A stretch of DNA of 23,295 nt from Pedobacter sp. UBA4863 (GTDB taxonomy: Bacteria; Bacteroidota; Bacteroidia; Sphingobacteriales; Sphingobacteriaceae): contig NZ_DHDZ01000021.1 of NCBI RefSeq assembly GCF_002399615.1, positions 1 through 23,295 of the forward strand, given 5' to 3'. Position 1 is the first letter of the stretch. Each line of letters opens with the position of its first letter. Shown piece by piece: positions 1-7,327 of the stretch. The notes beneath the pieces were generated by a model. That model was not told the DNA's origin. It searched no databases and worked only from the letters and a program-made list of their open reading frames with translations. The position numbers and the translations under genes were made by a program.

Positions 1-243
1 GCCAAAATTTCGGAGGCCGTTAGGGCATGCTTGGGAACGGTTGGTTGGTTGGTTGGTTGGTTGGTTGGTTGGTTGGAGCAAAGAACAAGGAACAAAGAGC
101 AAGGAGGGGGTTGTTGTTCGTTCTTCGTTGCTAGTTGTTGGTGCTTTTATTTGGGTTGGCTTCTTGCTTGTGTGTGCGTATTTAACGTAAATGCAATGTC
201 CAGCTAGGTCTTTTTTCCAAAATCTCGAAAGCCGGTAGGACCT
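1..243. repeat. Intergenic repeat module A
   Basis: Non-coding stretch sharing several blocks with module B near 3310-3520. One block is around 1-19 (ccaaaatttcggaggccg) and recurs near 3389. Another runs from about 164 to 200 (cttgcttgtgtgtgcgt, then taacgtaaatgcaatgtc) and recurs near 3333-3370. The blocks occur in a different order in the two places, so this is a mosaic of short repeat units and not a simple duplication. No convincing ORF is present. The rest of the gap up to the promoter at 377 shows nothing I can name. Confidence 0.7.
39..76. repeat. (GGTT)9 tetranucleotide tract
   Basis: Nine uninterrupted GGTT units plus a final GG. A shorter tract of the same unit lies in the related module B (about 3436-3462), while the third related copy (module C) has none. 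The difference in unit number is what slipped-strand mispairing would produce. GG repeats with TT spacers are also compatible with a two-tetrad G-quadruplex on this strand; that is an inference. Confidence 0.9.
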
Positions 244-376
244 GCTTAGGAGCGGTGGTGTTTGAGGTTAAGAATAGGCTGCTTTGTTTGTGAGTTTTTT
301 GGGAGTTTAAAACGCTGGAAATAAAATTGATAGCTTATTGCTTACAACAACCTCCTTAAAAAAGCTAGTTTTTCTT

Positions 377-384
377 TATATTTG
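377..384 (+). promoter_or_regulatory. Candidate Bacteroidota -7 promoter box (TATATTTG)
   Basis: TATATTTG is an exact match to the TAnnTTTG -7 consensus of Bacteroidota housekeeping promoters. It lies 49 nt before the ATG of the Lnt-like gene, which would give a leader of roughly 40 nt. I see no clean TTTG at the -33 position, so the call rests on the -7 box and its placement. Confidence 0.5.
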
Positions 385-433
385 ACATTTATGCTTTGTC
401 TGTAGTGTCCTAGCGAAATCCATATTTATTTGT

Positions 434-1894
434 ATGCCTCTTAAAAATTACCAGCTTACCACACTATCATCAATACTGGTAATTGTTTCGCTATTTTATT
501 TACAGCCATTACTTTCTTTAGTGGCTTTGGTGCCGTTAATGTATGCCATTAAGCAACAGAATTTGATACAAACTGGCCGAAGCGTTGTACTATTTGCAAC
601 TATATTTAGTCTGTTTTTTTTTGCCTGGCTGCCCCAAAGTGCCAAATTATTTGGCAACAATATGGGTTATGGGCTACTGGCATCTGTTGTGGGCTTAATG
701 TTTATGGTGCTTTACTTTGCAGTACTTATTACCTCAACTAATAAATTAGCTAAACAAAAACCAACCGGGGTTAGGATTTTAATTTTGGCGAGCCTAACCA
801 TCATTTTTGAATATGCTAAAGACGCTGCTTTTTATGATATGCCATGGCTTGATTTTCACTTTGGCAACGCTTTAATGGGCAGTGTTTATACCATTCAGTT
901 TGCGGAGTTTGGAGGCATATACCTACTTAGCTTTATGGTTATCGTAATTAACGGCCTTATTGCAGAAGCTATTGTCAAACCTAAACTGCGCAGGTGGGCG
1001 TTAGGGTGCGTTGCATTTTTTCTATGCTGTAATTTAGGTATTTACCATTATCGCAGTGCCGTCACAAGTAACAGCGCACCTATTAGTCTAAACTTACTTA
1101 CCGCTAACATAAAGCCAGGCGTAAACTGGGAATATGAAGGCAATGCTATTGTACAAAATCTATTATCGCTCAATAAAAGTGCAGCCAGGTCTCCTGCAAA
1201 TTTTAACGTTTGGACAGAAAGTGTTGTGCCATGGACTTACCAGCCCAATGATGATTTTATAAAGTTATTGCTCAATGAAAATCAACCGTCGGGAGCTATT
1301 ACGCTATTAGGTATTAATACAGCGGTTAACAAAGATAAAGTATTTGATAGTGCTTATTTACTTAATCCAAATGGGAAAATTTTAGGCACTTACCATAAAA
1401 ATAAGCCTTTAGCTATTCTCGAAAAACCCAAATTCGGTTTATTATTAAACGCAAGAGATTTACCCAGCGTACAGCCTAGCCAAATAAGCGAAGTAATGAC
1501 AACGCCTTTGGCTAAAATAGGCGTGTACATCTGTAATGAAGCAACCATAGCAAGTACCGCTATTAAATTAGTAAACGGTGGAGCCGATTTTTTAATAAAC
1601 ATTAGCAACGATGCGTGGTTTAGCAATACTTATATCGTTAAACAACATTTCTACTACAACAAACTTAGAGCCGTATCGCTTAGGCGAGATGTGGTAGTTA
1701 ACAGTAATTTAGGCTACAAAGGCAGTATAGCTGCCAATGGCGATACAAACCTTTATGCAGCCAGCCAGCAACCCGAAATGAATAGCGTATCGGTAGTAAA
1801 ACGATTTGATGTTACGCTTTATGCCAACTTCCCTTACTTACCACTTATTTTATCAAGCATTTTATTATTAACCCTTATATTTTTTAGAAGATGA
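434..1894 (+). CDS. Apolipoprotein N-acyltransferase-like integral membrane protein
   Basis: 486 residues. The N-terminal ~205 residues are a run of hydrophobic segments, and the last ~20 residues form another membrane helix. Between them (about 217-460) is a nitrilase-fold domain, which is the Lnt layout. The Glu-Lys-Cys triad is visible: E262 in NVWTESVVPW, K322 in GTYHKNKPL, and C367 in GVYICNEA (canonical Lnt has ICYE). NISNDAWF at 389-396 is also typical. Lnt transfers an acyl chain from phospholipid to the N-terminal cysteine of lipoproteins in the inner membrane; length is close to the family norm of about 510. It overlaps the next gene by 4 nt (ATGA), so the two are probably translationally coupled. 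Whether this is the housekeeping Lnt or a paralogue dedicated to its neighbour cannot be told here, so no gene symbol is given. Confidence 0.85.
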   Translation: MPLKNYQLTTLSSILVIVSLFYLQPLLSLVALVPLMYAIKQQNLIQTGRSVVLFATIFSLFFFAWLPQSAKLFGNNMGYGLLASVVGLMFMVLYFAVLITSTNKLAKQKPTGVRILILASLTIIFEYAKDAAFYDMPWLDFHFGNALMGSVYTIQFAEFGGIYLLSFMVIVINGLIAEAIVKPKLRRWALGCVAFFLCCNLGIYHYRSAVTSNSAPISLNLLTANIKPGVNWEYEGNAIVQNLLSLNKSAARSPANFNVWTESVVPWTYQPNDDFIKLLLNENQPSGAITLLGINTAVNKDKVFDSAYLLNPNGKILGTYHKNKPLAILEKPKFGLLLNARDLPSVQPSQISEVMTTPLAKIGVYICNEATIASTAIKLVNGGADFLINISNDAWFSNTYIVKQHFYYNKLRAVSLRRDVVVNSNLGYKGSIAANGDTNLYAASQQPEMNSVSVVKRFDVTLYANFPYLPLILSSILLLTLIFFRR

Positions 1895-3006
1895 AAAAAC
1901 GATTACTATTATTATTACTGTGTTTAGGATTTACGCAGATGACCTTTGCCACTTTTACTTCGGCAAATTGGCGGTGGCGTAACGACGATGGTGATGAAAC
2001 AACGGCAACTTGGAAAGCTGCAGAAAATGCACCTATAGCAATCACTGACCGCGATGCTACCATTAGGTTAAGAGTAGAATGGGTTAACACTAATGCCTCC
2101 AGCAATGTGTCTAGTGATATTTCGATATACTATGGCACTGATCCAAATCAAATAAATACATCAATAACAAACGAAGCTGGTCAACATTTTATGTTGGTAA
2201 ATAGCACAGCGGCCCCACATGGTACGGCCACAACTAGGTTGCTTACTGGGCACAGCAATTACACAAGTTATGCTTTTATTGCAGGACAAATAATTGGTAA
2301 TACAAGTAACAGTAGATACGACATACCGGCACAAAACAAAACAGAATATGAATTTGTAATTAAACCCACGGCAAATATTGAACCTGGTAAAACCTATTAT
2401 TTTGCATTTAGTTGGGGCAGTCAACTTGGTGGTGCCATTAATGGTCCTTCTTTAACGGTATCGGCAACTTTACCAGTTAAGCTAGCTGACTTTAATGCAC
2501 AAAAAAATAATGGTGGTGTATTACTAATGTGGAAAACCGAGAGCGAAATTAATAACGATAGGTTTGAAGTGCAGCGCAGTAGCGATGGTAAGCAATGGAA
2601 CGTATTAGCTAAAGTTTTAGGCAAAGGCACTGCAGCCAGCTACCAGCAGCAAGACCTAAAACCGTTAGTTGGTAATAATTACTACCGCTTAGCACAGTAC
2701 GATACCAATGGTACACTAGATTATTCGCCGGTACAGCTGGTTAATTTTAGTTTAGCGCATACGGCGATAAACATTTATCCAAATCCGGCAACAACAAAAC
2801 TAAACATAGCAGTACCTGATTTTAAAGGCAAAAATCTAAACCTAAGCTTAAATAATTTAGCTGGTAAAACGGTAGCAAGTGCTACAGTCATAGTAAATGA
2901 GCAAAAAGCCGAGTATATTTTATCTAAAGGCTTAGCCACTGGCACCTACATCATAGTTCTAACAGCCGATGGCTTTAATTATAGCCAAAAGATTAGCATA
3001 CGGTAA
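1891..3006 (+). CDS. Secreted protein with T9SS type A C-terminal sorting domain
   Basis: 371 residues. Residues 1-20 are a classic signal peptide ending MTFA. Residues 21-192 form a beta-rich domain I do not recognise. Residues about 195-285 (LPVKLADFNAQ, NNDRFEVQRS, NNYYRLAQYDTNG) match the FN3-like linker seen in many Bacteroidota secreted proteins. Residues 293-371 are a Por secretion-tail domain, with IYPNPATTKLNI, the GLATGTYIIVL strand and the terminal QKISIR. The protein should cross the inner membrane by Sec, then the outer membrane by the type IX system, with tail cleavage and surface attachment or release. The start overlaps the stop of the Lnt-like gene. No enzymatic motif was seen; an adhesin or structural role is possible. 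Confidence 0.85.
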   Translation: MKKRLLLLLLCLGFTQMTFATFTSANWRWRNDDGDETTATWKAAENAPIAITDRDATIRLRVEWVNTNASSNVSSDISIYYGTDPNQINTSITNEAGQHFMLVNSTAAPHGTATTRLLTGHSNYTSYAFIAGQIIGNTSNSRYDIPAQNKTEYEFVIKPTANIEPGKTYYFAFSWGSQLGGAINGPSLTVSATLPVKLADFNAQKNNGGVLLMWKTESEINNDRFEVQRSSDGKQWNVLAKVLGKGTAASYQQQDLKPLVGNNYYRLAQYDTNGTLDYSPVQLVNFSLAHTAINIYPNPATTKLNIAVPDFKGKNLNLSLNNLAGKTVASATVIVNEQKAEYILSKGLATGTYIIVLTADGFNYSQKISIR

Positions 3007-3024
3007 TTAACTTAAACATATCTG

Positions 3025-3053
3025 AATGCTCCGAATTTTAAAATCGGGGCATT
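3025..3053 (+). terminator. Rho-independent terminator after the T9SS cargo gene
   Basis: Arms 3025-3034 (aatgctccga) and 3044-3053 (tcggggcatt) pair over 10 positions with one G-U. A T-rich run follows (ttgttgttttttac). It begins 18 nt after the stop codon and closes the Lnt-like/T9SS operon. Confidence 0.75.
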
Positions 3054-3068
3054 TGTTGTTTTTTACTT

Positions 3069-3240
3069 GGTTGATGGTTGCGTTCATCAAACCGTCTTTG
3101 CGAGTTTACGAAGCAATCTCATTAGCCTCATACCGATAAATCGGCACAGGTTAGCCGTGGTGGCCTATAAACTTTGTCTTGATACAAAGTTTAACAAAAA
3201 TCAAGGCTACCGATAAATCGGTACAGGTTGCCGATATTTT
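3069..3240. repeat. Cluster of palindromic intergenic repeats
   Basis: Three different units are packed together. Around 3093-3119 is a tctttgcgag...cgaagcaatct unit of the kind scattered through Bacteroidota intergenic regions. The unit taccgataaatcgg occurs at about 3131 and again, almost identical, at about 3208. Arms 3169-3177 and 3184-3192 (aaactttgt/acaaagttt) form a perfect 9-bp hairpin. No coding capacity is apparent. Confidence 0.6.
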
Positions 3241-3309
3241 GTTGTAAATCCTCAAACTTGACTTTTATTGCGCAAGAAAGGATGAGCGTTGTGATTAGTG
3301 CTTTTATTG

Positions 3310-3520
3310 GGGTTGGTGTAACGCTCTATTTTCTTGCTTGTGTGTGCGTGTTTAACGTAAATGCAATGTCGAGTTTGGTCTTTCCTGCCAAAATTTCGGA
3401 GGCCGGGAGGCGTACTTGGGAACGGTTGGGGGTTATTGGTTGGTTGGTTGGTTGGTTGGTTTTTTCGTTTGTGGTTGCTTTAATAGTTGCGTCTTTTCGA
3501 CTGCCTGTAAGGAGGAGAAA
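3310..3520. repeat. Intergenic repeat module B with embedded GGTT tract
   Basis: This module shares blocks with module A (cttgcttgtgtgtgcgt, cgtaaatgcaatgtc, ccaaaatttcggaggccg). It also shares blocks with module C at 8985-9100: ttggaacggttggggg-type text, gttgctttaatagttgcg, and aaggaggagaaatcta. Comparing B with C, a GGTT tract of about six units (3436-3462) sits exactly where C has only a short spacer. C in turn has a small hairpin (ttccgagtattcggaa) that B lacks. An open frame running through this stretch is low-complexity repeat and not a believable gene. Confidence 0.7.
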
Positions 3521-3654
3521 TCTAGCTTTTGGAGGTTGTTTACATTATTTATGAAGTTTAGGGATGTTTGAAGTCATTTGTTTAATTATGGTTTATTGCT
3601 AAATTAGCGGTATACTGATAAACTATATACTTTTTATGACAAACGCTCCAATTA

Positions 3655-3727
3655 GTAACCTGCTAAGTCAGGTTAAGTAAAGATAAATTAATTCTTATAA
3701 GCCCAAGCGGACGCTTGAGCTAGAGTG
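3655..3727. repeat. Repeat unit with CAAGCG/CGCTTG hairpin
   Basis: Arms 3704-3709 and 3712-3717 (caagcg/cgcttg) form a tight palindrome, preceded by an aacctg...caggtt inverted repeat at about 3657-3674. The stretch from the aataaatta run through the hairpin recurs in diverged form at about 8943-8990 (ataagcctaagcggacgct). The two copies sit on either side of the decayed ATPase operon and the MNT-HEPN/YhcG cassette. Confidence 0.65.
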
Positions 3728-3757
3728 GGGGAAGCAAAAACAAGAAGAAGAAAAGAA

Positions 3758-3961
3758 ATGACAAAAGTAATTGCAACGATAGGTTTGGTTGTCGCTATAA
3801 TATTAGTTAGGTATGCGATAAATTATAAGGATGAAGGAACGGCTGGTTATTTGACTAGAATTAGATTGGTTGGGTCTGCTGTCTTGATTACAATAGGCTC
3901 TATAGCCTTGTTTTCTACAGATAAACCATTTTGCGAGCTTTTCCCTGTATTCTGTAAATGA
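3758..3961 (+). CDS. Small two-helix membrane protein, unknown function
   Basis: 67 residues from the ATG at 3758. The frame is open upstream to a GTG at 3725, but that start lies inside the hairpin repeat. The ATG is preceded by a purine-rich agaagaagaaaagaa stretch, so it is preferred. Two hydrophobic segments are visible: VIATIGLVVAIILVRYAI (residues 4-21) and VGSAVLITIGSIALF (about 38-52). They are joined by a polar loop, and the tail PFCELFPVFCK carries two cysteines. No family is recognised. It stands alone between repeat modules, so it may be an orphan accessory gene or a chance ORF. Confidence 0.4.
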   Translation: MTKVIATIGLVVAIILVRYAINYKDEGTAGYLTRIRLVGSAVLITIGSIALFSTDKPFCELFPVFCK

Positions 3962-3988
3962 GGAGGATGAAAATCTCGTTTGCCTAGT

Positions 3989-4140
3989 TTGGCGCAAGTC
4001 TTGAGAATTGGGATTGAGGATGTGGGATGACTTGTATTTATTAGCATTTGTTTTGCTATAATTTGTTTTTTATTTTAGTTGAAGAATAAGCACAAGTCTG
4101 GTATTTGGCTCGGTAGCTCTAGCACTAAGACTTGCGCTAA
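3989..4140. repeat. Long-spaced inverted repeat and REP-like palindrome
   Basis: 3989-4002 (ttggcgcaagtctt) and 4127-4140 (aagacttgcgctaa) are inverted copies with one mismatch, about 124 nt apart. A third related copy (gcacaagtct, about 4090-4099) pairs with 4128-4137 as a smaller hairpin, so two alternative foldings compete for the same right arm. The spacer is A/T-rich with no ORF. Just downstream, aatgcc...ggcatt (about 4159-4185) is a weak hairpin near the end of the minus-strand pseudogene. Confidence 0.6.
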
Positions 4141-4215
4141 AGAGGGTAGAAAAAAGAAATGCCGCTGGCATGCAATGGCATTTAATATAATTAGTCTAAA
4201 TTATTATCCTAGATG

Positions 4216-4740
4216 TTATTTTTCCTCGAAAGCAGATTGAGATTTTTTACCCAACCTTTGACTCGCTTTTTGTAAGTCTTGAATTTTAATTTCTCCACTG
4301 GCCAATTCCAAAAGTTCTTTTTGCAAATTTAATTTGGAAATGAATTTAATTAAAGCCGATTTATTTTCTTTTGAGCCAGTAAAGTTCAGTTTCAAATATT
4401 GCTCTATAAAGTCGGAAAAAGAATTTAATAAAGCTTCTTTCTTAGATATATAAGAATGGCTCTTGTAACTACCTTGTACAATAAAAGAGAATAAGTGAAA
4501 TGAAAAATGACCATAAAATTCCTATTCGTTCATACCAATGTGAAGTTTGCGGAGGTTTTCATTTAACCTCAAAATCTCTATCTTGAAACAATCTTTTTCC
4601 AATACAATTCAGTAGCTCTAAGCATTACAAATTCATTTTTGGCATCTCCATGCCCTTTTATTGGTAGTATTTTAAAATCGTCAATATTTTTCACCAATTG
4701 TCTTTATTAAATCAGAATATTCTAAATCTCTATGAGACGC
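4216..4740 (-). pseudogene. Frameshifted remnant of an unidentified gene (third gene of a decayed operon)
   Basis: Reading the minus strand, protein-like sequence continues through three frames. The first reads HRDLEYSDLIKTIGE. The second (KNIDDFKILPIKGHGDAKNE, FVMLRATELYWKK) is joined to it at a run of five A. The third (CFKIEILRLNENLRKLHIGMNE) is joined at another A run. A single TAG then interrupts before EFYGHFSFHLFSFIVQGSYK. The frame finally runs about 80 residues to QSAFEEK and a TAA at 4216-4218. Restored, it would be about 175 residues with no family I recognise. Its start overlaps the end of the nuclease-like gene, which fits an operon. Both shifts lie in A homopolymers, so slippage or sequencing indels are alternatives to real decay, but the in-frame TAG supports decay. 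Confidence 0.6.
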
Positions 4741-5228
4741 TTAATGTTCAAATTGAAATCGGTATCATCTTTGAATTTCTGAATAACAGATAGGTAAGAT
4801 TTGCTAAAATTAGGTCTAAGATTATTTGAAATATAGGCCAGTTTATTGGGATATAGATTTATATCATTGTTGTTTGTAAAATGCACAATGGTCTTATTTA
4901 TCTGATCTAGACCTTTGGTTACCCAACCACCAGACTTCCTGTTCTTTAGTTCAACAAATAAAATTGATTCTGGATAGGTAAGCATGCCGTCACATTTATT
5001 GTCATTTTCTCCATCAGAACGAAGAATACCATCTATGCAATGATCTATCGCAGTAAATGTAACGTGTATACCTTTAGGATTGCTAACTTCTGCAATCCAT
5101 ATAGCAGGATCTACATCGTCAACATAAGCAGGTGTTTCATTTGGAAAGACATCATCGTCATCGCACAGCCCAAACTGTATATTATTTGTTGTTGTTTGGC
5201 AACTCGCCTTAAAAAAATCTATCGACAT
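4722..5228 (-). CDS. Small PD-(D/E)xK nuclease-like protein
   Basis: 168 residues. The central part carries a plausible PD-(D/E)xK core: D80 in KCDGMLTYPE, then E93-L-K95 in ILFVELKNRKSGGW, followed by GLDQI (Q109) on the next helix. The hydrophobic strand before ExK and the 12-residue spacing from D80 suit the fold. The family is not one I can name. It follows the truncated ATPase by 36 nt on the same strand, and its end overlaps the third, broken gene. ATPase-plus-nuclease pairs are a common layout of phage-defence systems, so a defence role is an inference from context. The ORF is intact, but with its ATPase partner beheaded the system is probably inactive. Confidence 0.55.
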   Translation of the reverse strand: MSIDFFKASCQTTTNNIQFGLCDDDDVFPNETPAYVDDVDPAIWIAEVSNPKGIHVTFTAIDHCIDGILRSDGENDNKCDGMLTYPESILFVELKNRKSGGWVTKGLDQINKTIVHFTNNNDINLYPNKLAYISNNLRPNFSKSYLSVIQKFKDDTDFNLNIKRLIEI

Positions 5229-5264
5229 AAATCCTCTAATTCTAATAGTTTACTGAATAAATCA

Positions 5265-6296
5265 TTACCCTCTTCTAAATATTTCATTTAGATAATTATC
5301 ATCTGATGGCAGCCCTTTATAGGTTTCTAATATTTTGATGCTTCCATCTTCATTCAGTTCATACACTATTGATCCAGCCGAATCAACTATAGACTTTAAT
5401 GGTACTACTTCATTAAGACGCTCCTCAAGTTCTTCTTGTTTTGACTGTTGAATTTTAAGATAAACATCATATGCTTTAATACATAAGGTAAAATAATTGA
5501 TTATGTAAGGACTGTGAGTAGTTAATACCAGACTATTACCCTCTGCTTCATTGGCAAATTCTATAAGTTTAAATAATATCTGCTTTTGAGATGATGGAAA
5601 CAAGTTTTGTTCAATTTCCTCTACGATATTTAAAAATGAATCATTTTTAAATTTATCTGAGAGCAATTTTAAAGCGGCTTCTTTAAATTCTTCAGATAAT
5701 CGAGGATTAGTTACAATCTTTTCAATCTCATCTTTTAGCCTTCTTTGTTCCGCTGTACTCATTTCACTCTTCGAATTGTCTTTTTCTCTGCCTAAAGATT
5801 GGGCAAGATTTTTTGAGACTAAAAATAAGGGCACATATGATTGAAAGCCACTTGATGCTTCGGACAATCTTAAGCTATAATTTTTTCCAACAATTCTGGT
5901 AATTTTGTTTGATTTGTTATATTCAAGTTTTACGTTGCCAACAGGCAATACTAATGATCCAGATAATTCTTGCAAAGACCTTTGCATTTCTTCCCAAAAC
6001 GTGGAAAGGGACTTTGGAAGTCCTTTGAGTTTATCTGGATAGTCAACCGCACTTAAGAAATTTCTTTCTGCAGGTACATACATTATTTTCGGAACTTTAT
6101 AGCTAGTAGCTTGAAACTCCGCATTTATATGACGACCAACGTCAAATTTGTTGTTCCTAAACTCAAAATTATATATTTCTCCCCTATACGAAATTTCTGT
6201 GCTATCTGTAAAATAGTTCTTTAAATTTTGATAATTGCAGTACTCCTTTACAAAACGATTATAACTTGTTACATAACTTGCTTTAATATCGCCCCC
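5265..6296 (-). pseudogene. AAA/ABC-type ATPase lacking its Walker A region
   Basis: An ATG-started ORF of 272 residues lies at 6083-5265, but homologous-looking sequence continues in frame upstream without an ATG (SYNRFVKEYCNYQNLKNYF, then YRGEIYNFEF) as far as about 6296. There it runs into repeat element E1. Numbering from the ATG: VPAERNFLSAV at 3-13, ABC-signature-like LSEASSG at 73-79, Walker B-like FLNIVEEIEQNLFP at 150-163 and H-loop LTTHSP at 187-192. This is the C-terminal two thirds of an OLD/AAA_21-type ATPase. The N-terminal part with the P-loop is missing, and the sequence beyond E1 does not supply it. The fragment cannot bind ATP in the normal way. Confidence 0.8.
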
Positions 6297-6394
6297 CCTC
6301 TGGTTTAAGTCTTCCGTAGGGGGACTTAAATCTTATTATGAAGAACTAGGACTTAGTCCGAAATATTAGCGGAACAGAAAAATTATAGCAAAGC
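6294..6394 (-). repeat. Hairpin element E1
   Basis: First of three related ~100-nt elements. On the plus strand it starts ccccctctggtttaagt, then a short spacer and acttaaatct. These two arms pair, with a G-U possible in RNA. Next come ggacttagtcc and tccgaaatattagcgga (both self-complementary), ending near attatagc. E2 (8753-8854) matches it across the whole length in the same orientation, and E3 (9105-9205) is a diverged inverted copy. Its outer edge at 6294 is exactly where the ATPase frame loses its 5' part. Confidence 0.8.
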
Positions 6395-6463
6395 CCGACA
6401 GAGATACAGTACCCCAAAAAGTTAGAGGCTTATTTTTACGGGTACAATCCGTATATTTAAACC

Positions 6464-7321
6464 ATGAAAACCTCCATAGCGCATCTTCCAGAAAACAAAC
6501 AACAAGAAATAAAAGATATTCTTGAAATTATAAGGGAAGAGGCTAATCCTGTAAAGGTGATTTTGTTTGGTAGCCATGCCACGGGCAATTGGGTAGAAGA
6601 TGAATATGTAGAGGACGGTGTTCGTTTCAGTTACATCAGCGATTATGATTTTTTGGTGGTGATTAAAAGGGGCGAAGAAAAGGAGCAGGCCATTATTAGC
6701 CATATAGAAAACCGCACCAACCATTTTAGTAACGCGGTAAGCCCAATTGTACATGATATTGATTACATCAATGATGGTTTGCGCTTTGGACAATATTTCT
6801 TTACCGATATTATTAATGAAGGTGTTTTGTTGTATGATACCAACCAATATACCTTTGATAAGCCAAAAAAATTAACACCATTAGAAGAAAAACAAAAGGC
6901 ACAGGGCTATTTTGATATATGGTTTCCGCAAGGAAAAGAATTTTTAATAGATGCAGAAAATGCCTATAAGCGAGATGGTTTTCGGAATGGAACATTTTAT
7001 TTACATCAAGCTACTGAATGTTTCTACAGTGCTATTTTATTGGTTTATACCGGCTATAAGCCCAAAACGCATAACCTGCAAAAGTTGCGTAACTACGCTA
7101 AGCATATTTCGGTAGAGCTTTATCATATTTTCCGTACGCCTATATTGGATGAACATGAGTTCCATCTCTTCGATCTGCTAAAGCGAGGATACATAGATGC
7201 AAGGTATAAACTGGATTACGTTATTACCGAAACAGAGCTAAAAGAACTGATTGATAAGGTAGAAAGCATGCAGGTTTTGGTAAGACGGCTATGTACCGAA
7301 AAGATTGCTTCCTATAAATAG
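6464..7321 (+). CDS. MNT-HEPN fusion protein (nucleotidyltransferase plus HEPN domain)
   Basis: 285 residues. Residues about 20-130 are a minimal nucleotidyltransferase: FGSHATG (35-41), the metal pair D60/D62 in ISDYDFLVV, and a probable third carboxylate at D98 or D100 in IVHDIDYI. Residues about 145-280 are a HEPN helical domain, with FYLHQATECFYSAILL (178-193), KTHNLQKLRNY (201-211) and YIDARYKLDY (243-252). An R-x4-H pattern (R209-H214) is present, as in many HEPN RNases, but whether it is catalytic here is unclear. In two-gene MNT/HEPN modules the transferase AMPylates and silences the HEPN toxin; here both are in one chain. A TATATTTA box at 6452-6459 lies so close to the ATG that a leaderless mRNA is possible. 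The YhcG-type gene follows after 6 nt. Confidence 0.85.
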   Translation: MKTSIAHLPENKQQEIKDILEIIREEANPVKVILFGSHATGNWVEDEYVEDGVRFSYISDYDFLVVIKRGEEKEQAIISHIENRTNHFSNAVSPIVHDIDYINDGLRFGQYFFTDIINEGVLLYDTNQYTFDKPKKLTPLEEKQKAQGYFDIWFPQGKEFLIDAENAYKRDGFRNGTFYLHQATECFYSAILLVYTGYKPKTHNLQKLRNYAKHISVELYHIFRTPILDEHEFHLFDLLKRGYIDARYKLDYVITETELKELIDKVESMQVLVRRLCTEKIASYK

Positions 7322-7327
7322 ACTACT

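Noticed and set aside
39..76. GGTT array as a CRISPR-like repeat
   Set aside because: It is a tetranucleotide tract without spacers, and no cas gene is present.
3228..3554. 108-residue open frame
   Set aside because: It runs through repeat modules (GGTT tract, shared intergenic blocks) and recurs as repeats elsewhere, so the protein sequence is a by-product.
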